DNA of 64,000 bases from Phycisphaerae bacterium (lineage in GTDB: Bacteria; Planctomycetota; Phycisphaerae; Phycisphaerales; SM1A02). The DNA lies in assembly GCA_002705085.1 (NCBI GenBank), contig PAHO01000044.1:1-64000 (forward strand). The letters are read 5' to 3'. The position numbers were made by a program, and so were the translations under genes. This document shows positions 1 through 8,816 of the stretch, piece by piece (position 1 is the first letter of the stretch; every line of letters starts with the position of its first letter). The notes beneath the pieces were generated by a model that worked only from the letters and a program-made list of their open reading frames with translations, was not told the DNA's origin and did not search any database.

Positions 1-1
1 G

Positions 2-130
2 GTCTGGGATGCCACCGACCCTGAGTTCATCGTGGGTGAATCCCGCTACGTCATGATTGTCGACCGATCAGGTGTTGATCGCCCGGGCGACGAACCTCGC
101 ATTCTCATGCTCGCCCCAGTTCGGAATTAA
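2..130 (+). CDS. C-terminal end of an unidentified protein (partial)
   Basis: An open frame runs in from the window edge and ends at a TAA at 128-130. It encodes about 42 residues ending in ILMLAPVRN, with no stop before the edge. The TAA lies only four bases before the gpmA start, so the two are probably co-transcribed. The tail is too short to assign to a family. The codon usage and the tight spacing are what make it look like a real gene end rather than chance. Confidence 0.55.
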   Translation, partial: VWDATDPEFIVGESRYVMIVDRSGVDRPGDEPRILMLAPVRN

Positions 131-134
131 CCCC

Positions 135-878
135 ATGTCTCACGGAACTCTTGTCCTCGTACGCCACGGTCAAAGCGCGTGGAACCTTGAAAACCGCTTC
201 ACAGGCTGGGTTGATGTTGACATCACTGATGCTGGCAAGGCCGAGGCCGTCGCGGCTGGGCAAAGTCTTCAATCCTCTGGTATCGAATTTGACGAGGTGC
301 ACACTTCTGTCCTGCGCCGGGCCATCCACACTTCCTGGGCCATATTGGGCGAGTTGCAGATGTCTTGGCTTCCTACATTTCGATCTTGGCGATTGAATGA
401 ACGTCACTACGGGGGGCTTCAGGGACTCAACAAGGCCGAGACTGCAGCGGAACACGGTGATGATCAGGTTCACATCTGGCGACGCTCTTATGACGTACCT
501 CCGCCTGCGGCTCCAGCAGATGACCCCACTGTTCGCGACCGCAGATATGCCGGCGTCTCAGCAGGAGATCTCCCTCAATCAGAATCTCTTGCGCTCACTG
601 TGGCTCGAACGAAGCCATATCTGGACGCTGAGATCCTCCCCAAGCTCCAATCTGGAAAAAACCTGCTGGTGGTCGCCCATGGCAACAGCCTTCGAGGCAT
701 CGTGATGTCGCTCGACGGGATCACCTCCGACAAGATTCCCGGTGTCAACATTCCCACCGGATTGCCACTGGTCTATTCGTTTGATGACCGCGGCGATGTT
801 GCACAGCGAGCCTATTTGGGGGAGCCATCCAGAACCCAGTCCGCCCAATCCGAACTCGATGGAGCTCGCCCCGGATGA
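135..878 (+). CDS. gpmA: 2,3-bisphosphoglycerate-dependent phosphoglycerate mutase
   Basis: Interconverts 3- and 2-phosphoglycerate in glycolysis and gluconeogenesis in the cytoplasm. The 247-residue protein opens with the histidine phosphatase signature LVLVRHGQSAWN. His11 is the phosphorylated residue, and a second catalytic histidine sits in VVAHGNSLR near residue 182. NERHYGGLQGLNK is the family's substrate-binding stretch. The length is normal for the cofactor-dependent class. I start at ATG 135 because the upstream extension to 57 overlaps the preceding gene and is not family-like. The stop overlaps the next start (ATGA at 875-878). That neighbour is a secreted protein with no obvious link to glycolysis, so the pairing is probably just packing. 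Confidence 0.95.
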   Translation: MSHGTLVLVRHGQSAWNLENRFTGWVDVDITDAGKAEAVAAGQSLQSSGIEFDEVHTSVLRRAIHTSWAILGELQMSWLPTFRSWRLNERHYGGLQGLNKAETAAEHGDDQVHIWRRSYDVPPPAAPADDPTVRDRRYAGVSAGDLPQSESLALTVARTKPYLDAEILPKLQSGKNLLVVAHGNSLRGIVMSLDGITSDKIPGVNIPTGLPLVYSFDDRGDVAQRAYLGEPSRTQSAQSELDGARPG

Positions 879-3800
879 TTACCAATTCGCCATCCATCCA
901 TCGACTTTGTGCCAGAGACCGCCACCTGTATGCTCAGTGGGTGAAGTCCGCTGTCGCCACTCTTGCCTTCTTGGGCTCATCGGCCTTTGGCCAGGCTCCG
1001 GATGGCGCTGGCCTCCTTTCGGATGAGATTTCCCCAGCCCTTCCTGAGTCCTTCGCCATCTCGCCGGCCCTTCCTGACTCCGTCCACTACGGGAAATGCC
1101 TTGATTTGGCTGAACTGTCCGATGGCACCTTCATCATGATGGTCGGCGCTCCCGACGACGACGATCAAGGCCGCGCATGGTCCCAAGGCAACGCGGCCGG
1201 CTCGGTCTTCGTCTATCGAAGAGCTTCGGGCTCGTCCGAGTGGACGCCATTCCTTTTTGACGAAAAGCCTGGTGAAGAGCCAACTGACTTCAAGTTGTAT
1301 TCTCCCGACCCTCAACCCGCAGAACAGTTCGGATGGTCTCTTGATCTTGATGTCGATGAAGATGGGATCTGCCGGGCAGTCATTGGCGCGCCGGGGCGGA
1401 CGCATGAGATTTACTCCAACGGCGGAGAACGTCTTCCCGATGCCGGTGCGGCCTATGTGTTTCGGTTGGATGCGGACAACTGCTGGATCGTTGAGCAACG
1501 CCTCACTTTGGATATGACTGATTTTGATTGGTCCCAAGGCGGGGGGGCTGACAGCCTGCCGGGCTCAGGGACACTGGTCCAAGTCACTCCAATCACCGAT
1601 TGGCCTGAACGACTCCCCTTTGATGAACCTGGGAACGAGGACACGCTTGCCGAGCAACTTCGGATTGGGGTGAACGCGCCTCAGAATGAGGACTCCCCAG
1701 TTTCTCTCCCTGAGCCATTCAACGCCCCAAACGGCGCGCCAATGGCGCAAATTGTCTCTGTGCCTGGCGAACGGTTTGGCCACTCTGTTTCCATCGTTGC
1801 CGACACCATCGCGGTTGGTGCTCCTTTTCGAAATGTGCACCTGTTCGACCTTTACGATCAATTCGCCGGCGTGGAGTGCGATGGCACAACTCCCGGGCCT
1901 TGGGCAAGCGATCGGGACAATCGGCTTTGGGAATCGGGCGTCAGTATTTCTGAGTATCGGCTCGTCATTGACAGTTGCGTCCCCTTCTTCCCGGTAGGGA
2001 ACATCGGGGCTCCGGGCTCAGGCGGCGCCTTCTTGTTCAAGCGTGGGGGCGATGACGGCCAGCCCGATCCTTGGTGGATTGGGGGGGTAGATCCAGCCGA
2101 ACGCGACAAAGAAGCTCCAGCCTCATGGGAGGACGATTACTTCAGGGGCCGAATCCTCCACGATGATCTCGGCAACTCCCTAGCCTGGAACGTTTCTCTC
2201 GGCTCTGCGGTGAAGCTTGTTGTGAGTGATCCCGACCCCGATGAGGGCGCCGATCCGCTGATTGACCTTGTGGTTTCTGCCACCCAAGCAGACTTCACAT
2301 TCACCGGCATGACTCACGTCTATCGCGACGTGTGGAACCGCCCGCCTCACACGCGTTCAGATGTCTCGATCCGAGACGCCACCGCATCATTCAATTCGCC
2401 CGGCAAATATGGCTTCGATCTGGACGCTTTCCCTATTGATGAGGGTGATGACGGCTACCTCCTTGCCATTGGCCAGCCCGGCTTTAACTTTGCCGGCTAC
2501 CCCGGCTTCAGTTGGAACGGCACTGCTCATACGTATTTCGTCCCCAACAAAGACGATTCGGACATTGAGGGCACTGACATTGATGAGTCATTGCTTCCCG
2601 TCGACGGGTTCTCATTCTCAATCCCGCGGCTCCCAGCACCGGTACAAGTTGCCTGTGGCGATGACAACGTGCTTCTTCAACTCCCAGCTTGCACCAACTG
2701 CGAGGTCCAGGACGTCTTTGACCTCGATGGGGATGGCAACATTGAAGAGCTTGCGGCCCCGATCTGCCTGACCGGTGGCGACCCTTACAACCTCCAGTTT
2801 GGTGGGTTTGGCATGTCGGTCGACCTGGTGGACGTTGGCGATGAAGATGCCCCAGTTCTCTTGGTCGGCGCTCCAAGATCCAAGTATCTCGAAGACTTGC
2901 CGGAGCCCATTGAGAAGGGTGATCTGCCCGCCCCTGAAGGGGAAATGAGTGGCGTCGTCTACAGCTATCAACTCGACATCGAAGTGGCTTCGCCAGTTGG
3001 CTTCCCCCCAACGGCCTCGACCGCCATCGTGCCAAAAGAAGTCCTCAGGAGCGAAGAGGATCCGGAGCAATATCAACTCCTCGGTCAATTCGTAAGAGGT
3101 ATTCAGGACGGCGACGACATCCTCCTTGCCGCCTCGCAGCCGACGAGAAGTCCAGACCAGTTTGTCGACACCGGGTTCCGAACACGTATTGGCTCGGTGG
3201 CCGTCTTCGACCTCGACGATGATGGTGATGATCAAAGTTCTGATGACAACCTTGCCACCAGCCTGGTCCGTCCTCAAGCCTCATCGCTCGCCGATCGATC
3301 CAATTTCGGTCAAGCCATTGATATCGGTGGCGGCACAATGGTCGTTTCTTCCCCGTATGCGACCCTGCCCCTGTCCGGGGAGGCTTTTGAACAGTATGAG
3401 TTCATGAACTCGTTCCCGCCTGAATCGGCTTTCCCGACCTTCAGCGGCATTTACGGGCTCTTCGGTGCGGCCGATCGCATGGGGGAAGTCCGGGTCTACT
3501 CTCGGAACGGCGGATGCGCAGAAATTGGCGAATCCCCGGGCGCATGGACGCTTACCAGTGTCATTCGCCCTCCCGAACTTGACGCACTCGCTGCCGACCC
3601 TTCACGCAGACGCCTTGCGCCATTTGTGACCCCAAATATGGGCTTCGGCACCTCTCTTGAACTCAGCGACAATGGTCGATTCCTGATCGTTGGTGCCGAG
3701 CGGGGCGGTTGGCGTCGTCCTGAAGATGCCATCTCCGGCGAGAACGCAACCGGCGGAGCCTATTTGTACGACTTGCGTGATCCATGCAACCCTCTGTTCC

Positions 3801-5317
3801 TTGGGATGCCAGGTCGCTACCTCGATGAGTTTGGTCAGCCCAAACAAGGCGCTTTGGGATCGAGGCAGGGGAAGGCCGTCTCGGTCGAAAATCGTGGAAA
3901 CATCGGATTTGCCCTTGTCGGTGCGCCGAGCAGTTCTCTTGGTGGGACCCTTTCCGGTTACGCAACCCTCTCAGAAATACAATCCACGCAGCTCTCGTTT
4001 GCCGACCCCATTCGACTCCCACCCAATGACATCAGCTTTGCTGGGGTTGGACTTCCTTTTGAACGGGGCAGGAAACCATTTGATTTCACCGGAGACGCGG
4101 TCGCACTCAGCCCAGTGAAGCCAAACTTGGGGGTTATTTCCAGCCCCAACCGCCGATACGTTGATGCGATCTTGGGAGGATTTCTCGGGGTTCGCGGCCG
4201 AGTCAGCGGCTTCTCGACTTCACCCCTCGGCAGCACCGCAACCCTCCTTCCCACTTTGGGCATGGAGAACTTCGGAGGCTCACTGGCCATGAGCAACACT
4301 CGGTCGCTCGTTGCGATTGGTCTTGATACCGATCGTCGCGGGATGCCTGGCGTACGCTCGTCTACCTGTACTGATTTCGGTGGGGCAGTGCAGGTTCGGT
4401 CGTTCCGAGGCGCAACTTGGGACTCTGATTTCATCTCTCTCCCCTTCCTCATCTCAGATGATCCAACCTTCTGCCTACCTGAACCGGAAGTTGAAGACAC
4501 TGGCACATGCTTCGACCCGTCGCTCAACAGCCTCTTCTGCTTAGACGATTGCTCTGACCCTGTGCTCTGTGATGTGCCAATTGGTGATTGGTCCAACAGC
4601 TTCAGTCCCGACTACGGATCATCGCTCAACTTCTCGTCCGATGGCCGGCTCCTGATGATTGGCGACATGGGGCGAACCAACCGTGGGTTGTGCCTTCAAA
4701 GTCCCGACACCACCGATGCAAGCGGGTTGTACGACGCTTGGTACCGGTCCGGCACCACCGGCGAAGACTTCTGCGATTGGTCTCGCGTGGGGATTGGTCA
4801 CATCTGCGACGGACGGGCGGGTCAAAGGCTCGCCTGGGATGTTGCCATTGACGCCGAAACTGGAGACTTCTATGCCTCCGCCTTCTCAACGTCACCGACA
4901 CCCGGACCCATCGCCCCTGATCTCTGCGATCCTCAAAGTTTGGAAAGCCGCTCAGCCCTGCTGATCTTTTCCCCGGCGGCTCAGGATTGCAATGCCAACT
5001 GCATCGACGATGAGCTTGAGCTTGGAGACCAGGGGGCCGATTGCGATCTGGACGGCACTCTGGATGAATGCCAAATTCGCGACAACGCTGAACTCGATCT
5101 GAATCTTGACGGGATTCTCGACTCGTGCCAATGTCTCGCAGACGTCACTGGAGATGGTGTCGTTGACCAGGCAGACGTCGACGACGTTCTCCAATGGATT
5201 CAAGACAACCAAGACAACCCGACCTGCTTCGGATGCCCACAGGATGTCAATGGCGATGGATTGGTCGATATTGCCGACATCGTCGAGATCAATCTCAACC
5301 TCGGAGCGTGCCCATGA
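875..5317 (+). CDS. Large exported FG-GAP repeat protein with C-terminal dockerin
   Basis: A 1480-residue protein with an N-terminal export signal (hydrophobic run VATLAFLGSSAFGQA near residues 27-41). The body holds repeated FG-GAP-like units of a beta-propeller, for example FGHSVSIVADTIAVGAP, FGWSLDLDVDEDG and FGTSLELSDNGRFLIVGA, spread over roughly residues 60-1370. These units bind calcium and resemble integrin alpha blades. The last 100 residues contain a DCNANCIDDE-type calcium module and then two dockerin-like halves, DVTGDGVVDQADVDD and DVNGDGLVDIADIVE, ending in CP. In Phycisphaerae such GC-type dockerin tails are common on exported proteins and probably act as a surface or sorting anchor (inference). 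Function is unknown; adhesion or a surface structural role is plausible. It overlaps gpmA by four bases and the following protease by four. Confidence 0.85.
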   Translation: MITNSPSIHRLCARDRHLYAQWVKSAVATLAFLGSSAFGQAPDGAGLLSDEISPALPESFAISPALPDSVHYGKCLDLAELSDGTFIMMVGAPDDDDQGRAWSQGNAAGSVFVYRRASGSSEWTPFLFDEKPGEEPTDFKLYSPDPQPAEQFGWSLDLDVDEDGICRAVIGAPGRTHEIYSNGGERLPDAGAAYVFRLDADNCWIVEQRLTLDMTDFDWSQGGGADSLPGSGTLVQVTPITDWPERLPFDEPGNEDTLAEQLRIGVNAPQNEDSPVSLPEPFNAPNGAPMAQIVSVPGERFGHSVSIVADTIAVGAPFRNVHLFDLYDQFAGVECDGTTPGPWASDRDNRLWESGVSISEYRLVIDSCVPFFPVGNIGAPGSGGAFLFKRGGDDGQPDPWWIGGVDPAERDKEAPASWEDDYFRGRILHDDLGNSLAWNVSLGSAVKLVVSDPDPDEGADPLIDLVVSATQADFTFTGMTHVYRDVWNRPPHTRSDVSIRDATASFNSPGKYGFDLDAFPIDEGDDGYLLAIGQPGFNFAGYPGFSWNGTAHTYFVPNKDDSDIEGTDIDESLLPVDGFSFSIPRLPAPVQVACGDDNVLLQLPACTNCEVQDVFDLDGDGNIEELAAPICLTGGDPYNLQFGGFGMSVDLVDVGDEDAPVLLVGAPRSKYLEDLPEPIEKGDLPAPEGEMSGVVYSYQLDIEVASPVGFPPTASTAIVPKEVLRSEEDPEQYQLLGQFVRGIQDGDDILLAASQPTRSPDQFVDTGFRTRIGSVAVFDLDDDGDDQSSDDNLATSLVRPQASSLADRSNFGQAIDIGGGTMVVSSPYATLPLSGEAFEQYEFMNSFPPESAFPTFSGIYGLFGAADRMGEVRVYSRNGGCAEIGESPGAWTLTSVIRPPELDALAADPSRRRLAPFVTPNMGFGTSLELSDNGRFLIVGAERGGWRRPEDAISGENATGGAYLYDLRDPCNPLFLGMPGRYLDEFGQPKQGALGSRQGKAVSVENRGNIGFALVGAPSSSLGGTLSGYATLSEIQSTQLSFADPIRLPPNDISFAGVGLPFERGRKPFDFTGDAVALSPVKPNLGVISSPNRRYVDAILGGFLGVRGRVSGFSTSPLGSTATLLPTLGMENFGGSLAMSNTRSLVAIGLDTDRRGMPGVRSSTCTDFGGAVQVRSFRGATWDSDFISLPFLISDDPTFCLPEPEVEDTGTCFDPSLNSLFCLDDCSDPVLCDVPIGDWSNSFSPDYGSSLNFSSDGRLLMIGDMGRTNRGLCLQSPDTTDASGLYDAWYRSGTTGEDFCDWSRVGIGHICDGRAGQRLAWDVAIDAETGDFYASAFSTSPTPGPIAPDLCDPQSLESRSALLIFSPAAQDCNANCIDDELELGDQGADCDLDGTLDECQIRDNAELDLNLDGILDSCQCLADVTGDGVVDQADVDDVLQWIQDNQDNPTCFGCPQDVNGDGLVDIADIVEINLNLGACP

Positions 5318-6945
5318 TCGCCCTATTGACCGTAGTCTTTGCCCAGTCGGTATCCACCGCTCCACACATTGAGGCCACGGACCAACCCACTGTTGGGGAA
5401 CCGTTTGCTGTCGAACTGGGGGGGACGAGAATTGCCGGTCGAGTCCACCGCGCCGAAATTGTTGATTTTGGGCTCGAGGTTTCAGGCACCACCAAAACTG
5501 GCTGGTTCGCGTATCGCCATGACCGCTTCGGCAAGATCGCTGTTTCCCACAACGGGCCCGAAGTCACCCGCTTTCTGCAAACAACATCAGGCCCGCAAGT
5601 CTTTGTGGATGACATCTCTGACCTCCCCGGGTGCGGCGGCAGCATTCAAAGCAAGACTGACATATCCGCCATCGGCGGGATTTGTGACTCGGTGAATTCG
5701 ATCGACGTGTTGATTCCGATCACTCCAGAGGCCGTTGATGTTGCTGGTGGCGACCAGACTTTGGTCACCTCTGCGGTTCAAGCCGCCGTTCTGACCAGCA
5801 ACGAGACGTATTTCAACTCTGAGCTCTCACTTCGGGTTCGTGCCGTTCATTTTCTGTTCCTTGAGGACGCAGAGCCTGAAGGAGTAGGCACGCTTCTCGG
5901 GGCAATGTCCGACCCCGCGGATGGGGTTTTCGACGAAATACAAGTCGCCCGCGACGAGTATCGGGCCGACTTGGTCGCCCTGATATCAGGCAACAACTAT
6001 GGCTTCTGCGGGGTCGCTTTCCTTGGCCCTGCCCCAGGCTCCGTATGGTCGCAGACCCTCTTTGGCTGCCTCGCCGGCTACACCTTTGTCCACGAACTCG
6101 GGCACAACATGGGCTGTTGTCATGCGCCAGGCGACGGGGGGGGATGCGATGGCTTCGGCGGCACCGCCCAAGGACACCGGTGGACCGGTGATTCAGGCTC
6201 ATTGTGGCGGACTGTGATGGCCTACTCGCCTGGTTCGCAACTTCCGCACCTCTCCAATCCCTCGGTCCTGTACGACGGGGTGGCGACCGGCATTGTTGAC
6301 GAGCGTGACTCGGTCGCTCAAATCTTCCAGTCCAGGGTGGAGATCAGCGGCTACCGCTGTCGCGAAGATGGGTTAGGAGACGGCCTTCTTCAATTTGATG
6401 TGGCGAGCACCGCTCCCTGCGACAATGAAGCCACTGCAACCCTGCCCGTCCGATGGACCTGCGAAACAGCGCAAGGGGCCGGTTTCCAGTTCACGATCCC
6501 TGGCGCAGCGATCAGCGAAATTTCTCTCGGTGACGAAATTGATGGCACGTTCGTGACGTACCTGGTCGGCGATACCGGGCTCATTTTTGCCGAAGGCCAA
6601 ATCGACGAAGACCTGCCTGGCGTTGATCCGACGCCGCCTGAAGGCGTGGTCTTGGCTGAACTCACCGTAGGCGGTCTTGGCGCGGACATCGGGTTCACCA
6701 ATGCTCGGGTCATCTCTGTCGCAGGGCGCGATATCCCGACCGACGCCTCCGATCTCACAACGCTTCCGACCGAGTGCATCGGTGACGTGGACGGCGATGG
6801 CGAAATAGGCTTCCCTGACTCGGTGGCGATCCTTTCACAGATCGGCCAGAAGTGCAACGAATGCCCTTTTGATTTGGACTGTGATGGCGAAGTTACTTTT
6901 CAGGACTTCCTGTTGATCCAGGCAACGTTCGGACCCTGCCCCTGA
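5314..6945 (+). CDS. Secreted metzincin zinc protease with dockerin tail
   Basis: A 543-residue exported protein starting at ATG 5314, which overlaps the upstream stop; a short hydrophobic signal (MIALLTVVFAQSVSTA) follows at once. Residues 260-270 read HELGHNMGCCH, the complete HExxHxxGxxH zinc site of metzincins (reprolysin/M12-like or peptidyl-Asp metalloendopeptidase-like). The conserved Met-turn is VMAY near residue 302, so the catalytic domain looks intact. A cohesin-like or beta-sandwich stretch follows (about residues 360-480). Two calcium-binding dockerin halves, DVDGDGEIGFPDS and DCDGEVTFQDFLL, end in GPCP. It is probably co-expressed with the upstream FG-GAP protein, which it may mature or accompany. 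Its 3' end overlaps the opposite-strand DUF1475 gene by 53 bases. Confidence 0.85.
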   Translation: MIALLTVVFAQSVSTAPHIEATDQPTVGEPFAVELGGTRIAGRVHRAEIVDFGLEVSGTTKTGWFAYRHDRFGKIAVSHNGPEVTRFLQTTSGPQVFVDDISDLPGCGGSIQSKTDISAIGGICDSVNSIDVLIPITPEAVDVAGGDQTLVTSAVQAAVLTSNETYFNSELSLRVRAVHFLFLEDAEPEGVGTLLGAMSDPADGVFDEIQVARDEYRADLVALISGNNYGFCGVAFLGPAPGSVWSQTLFGCLAGYTFVHELGHNMGCCHAPGDGGGCDGFGGTAQGHRWTGDSGSLWRTVMAYSPGSQLPHLSNPSVLYDGVATGIVDERDSVAQIFQSRVEISGYRCREDGLGDGLLQFDVASTAPCDNEATATLPVRWTCETAQGAGFQFTIPGAAISEISLGDEIDGTFVTYLVGDTGLIFAEGQIDEDLPGVDPTPPEGVVLAELTVGGLGADIGFTNARVISVAGRDIPTDASDLTTLPTECIGDVDGDGEIGFPDSVAILSQIGQKCNECPFDLDCDGEVTFQDFLLIQATFGPCP

Positions 6946-7240
6946 TCAAGAGCAGGCCAACCCAAATGGCCACCGCTGGGTGCCCCCCCAGAACAAACAA
7001 GATGGACCAAGCGAGTTTGGCTCGCCATCTCCCCGGGGAGCACCACAGCACGCCCATCGCCAGCAGGACCCCAAGGTACAAGTCCGCCAAAGTGATCAGG
7101 AACCATGGCTCGTCGATCAGACCTGAGATGCCCAAGGCGCCACGTGGCCCCAAAAAGCCGTAGGCGACGAAGCTGATGACAATCGCGGACGCCCCCAGAC
7201 ACACCCAACCAAGAACCTGTTCCTCACGTCGGCCGTCCAT
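6893..7240 (-). CDS. DUF1475-like small membrane protein, last gene of lipid operon
   Basis: A 115-residue integral membrane protein with three or four hydrophobic segments. The central pattern, EPWFLITLADLYLGVLL, resembles the DUF1475 family (PWFIATLFDAYFGF-type core). No enzymatic residues are apparent. I start at ATG 7240, which shares one base with the TGA of the upstream methyltransferase, so it is translated as the last gene of the seven-gene lipid operon. A longer reading upstream lies inside that methyltransferase. The C-terminal 18 codons overlap the convergent protease gene. By position it probably supports the membrane reaction, for example as a lipid-access subunit, but no function is proven for the family. 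Confidence 0.7.
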   Translation of the reverse strand: MDGRREEQVLGWVCLGASAIVISFVAYGFLGPRGALGISGLIDEPWFLITLADLYLGVLLAMGVLWCSPGRWRAKLAWSILFVLGGHPAVAIWVGLLLIRGRVRTLPGSTGSPEK

Positions 7241-8322
7241 CACTTGCGCATTCTGACGTGTACCACGCCCCACTGCTTCCCTTCGTCGTATCCAAAAGTT
7301 TCGGCACAGGCCATAAAAAAGACCCGCCAACGCCTCAACATGACTTCGGGTGAGACGCCAGATGTGTGGGGGAGCGCGTTGATCCCCGCTTTCTTGTTCT
7401 GATCAAGATTCTGGAGCCATTGCTCACTGGTCCGTGCGTAATGACGACCGTCCCACCACCAATCGTCCTCTACTTTGAGGGTATCGGGGAACTGGTGAAA
7501 GAGATCCCGGGAAGGCATGATTCCGCCTGAGAAAAAATGCTCACCCATCCAGTTGCCATACCCGCCTGATTGTCCGGAGTCATGGTGGTTTTCGAACACA
7601 TACGGATGGGATCGGTGGGCAAAAACATGGGCAAAGAAGCGGCCGTCATCATGCAGCCATTCCCGAATCCGCTGAAGGAGCCGGCGCCAGTTCCGCATGT
7701 GTTCAAACATTTCAATGGAAACAACTCGGTCAAAGCCATGCAAAGGCGTCCGGTCCGGGCTGACGACTCTTGGATCGAAATCATTCATGTCGCAGGTGAC
7801 GATTTCGAGGTTCTGAAGTTGCCGCGCATCCGCGATCGCCATGATGTGGTCTCTCTGCGAATTTGAGTTTGAAACCCCCGTGATCTTGGAATTGGGGAAG
7901 CGAGACGCCATCCACAGAGACCACGAACCCCAGCCGCAGCCGAGTTCCAGCACATGCTGGCCATCTTGAAGCAAAGCGTGGTTTGCACTGTGTTGGAAAG
8001 CAGCCTCCTCGGCTTCATCGAGAGATTCTTCAAGCGTAGGGTAGAAGCACGACGAGTACTTCTTTTGAATCCCAAGGCACGCGTTGTAAAAAGAGGCGGG
8101 GACTTCGTAGTGTTGTTCGTTTGCTTTTTCTGGAACGGGCGCGATGCCATCAAAGTTGTCCATTTGATCCAAGAATGCCGCCATGCATGTGTCGCGCGGT
8201 GCAGACTGGACAGACGACTGCAGGCGCTTTCGGAGAAGTCTGCGAATGCCCATACGGGTGGCACAATCTGGCATGAGCCCGCGATCGATCATCGTGGTGG
8301 CAAGTTCGTACAGGATGTTCAC
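7240..8322 (-). CDS. Cyclopropane-synthase-type SAM methyltransferase (short form)
   Basis: About 360 residues. The SAM-binding motif VLELGCGWGSWSLWMASRF is followed by TGVSNSNSQRDHI and the acidic VSIEMFEHMRNW, which place it in the cyclopropane-fatty-acyl-phospholipid synthase superfamily. It lacks the separate N-terminal domain of true Cfa enzymes and has instead a short helical start (ILYELATTMIDRG). The likely reaction is methyl transfer to an unsaturated or already modified acyl chain of a membrane phospholipid. The start is GTG 8322, giving a GTGA overlap with the DUF2878 stop; the longer upstream reading is out-of-frame sequence of that gene. It is the second methyltransferase of the operon, and its divergence from the first suggests a different substrate or position. 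Confidence 0.85.
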   Translation of the reverse strand: MNILYELATTMIDRGLMPDCATRMGIRRLLRKRLQSSVQSAPRDTCMAAFLDQMDNFDGIAPVPEKANEQHYEVPASFYNACLGIQKKYSSCFYPTLEESLDEAEEAAFQHSANHALLQDGQHVLELGCGWGSWSLWMASRFPNSKITGVSNSNSQRDHIMAIADARQLQNLEIVTCDMNDFDPRVVSPDRTPLHGFDRVVSIEMFEHMRNWRRLLQRIREWLHDDGRFFAHVFAHRSHPYVFENHHDSGQSGGYGNWMGEHFFSGGIMPSRDLFHQFPDTLKVEDDWWWDGRHYARTSEQWLQNLDQNKKAGINALPHTSGVSPEVMLRRWRVFFMACAETFGYDEGKQWGVVHVRMRK

Positions 8323-8816
8323 CGGGAGGTCCCTTTTGACAAATGGACGAGGAGCGGGAACACGAGGCCCCACATCAGTCCAACGGTTGCGACCATGGTC
8401 ACTCGGCCGGCGGACCCGATATCGACCGCCCCAAAAGAGCTCGCACTTGTATACGCACCAACACCTCCTAGCACGCCAAGTAGCGGAGCGATCCACATCC
8501 TTCGCGTGAAGAAGCTTGCAAAGACCGGCAGTGTCGTCCCAAAGGCCAGCCACAGTCCGCCCATCCAGAAGGGAACCGGGAGGAACTGGACGCCAGTCGT
8601 GAACTCAAGGCCTCCGAGGGCGACGACAGCACCATCGCCGGCAATGCCTACGAACAAGGCCACCGCCCCCATACGGAGTGAGCAGCCAGGATCCATCCGC
8701 AACGCCAGAAGTGTTGTCAATATGGAAAGCAACGCGGCCAGCCATACAAACCCCTGGGCGGCGCACGCGACCACGGCCAGCCAATTGATATGAAGGAGGA
8801 TTCCTAGCCTTAGCAC
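8319..8816 (-). CDS. DUF2878 family integral membrane protein
   Basis: A 165-residue, strongly hydrophobic protein with about five predicted membrane helices. The segment FLPVPFWMGGLWLAFGTTLP matches the DUF2878 core (PLWMxxLWxxFATTL type). The start is GTG 8816, inside the end of the cfa gene (seven-base overlap); there is no other start before residue 41. The family is of unknown function but recurs beside cyclopropane synthase, DUF1365 and FAD oxidoreductase genes in proteobacterial operons linked to membrane lipid modification (established association). Here it sits between the two methyltransferases, which argues for a partner role at the membrane. Confidence 0.8.
   Translation of the reverse strand: MLRLGILLHINWLAVVACAAQGFVWLAALLSILTTLLALRMDPGCSLRMGAVALFVGIAGDGAVVALGGLEFTTGVQFLPVPFWMGGLWLAFGTTLPVFASFFTRRMWIAPLLGVLGGVGAYTSASSFGAVDIGSAGRVTMVATVGLMWGLVFPLLVHLSKGTSR

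Noticed and set aside
57-134. N-terminal extension of gpmA
   Set aside because: Family members start at MSHGTLVLVRHG; the extension overlaps the preceding gene's end in another frame.
8183-8793. Plus-strand frames over the methyltransferase and DUF2878 genes
   Set aside because: No conserved motif, and they conflict with the overlapping-gene structure of the minus-strand operon.
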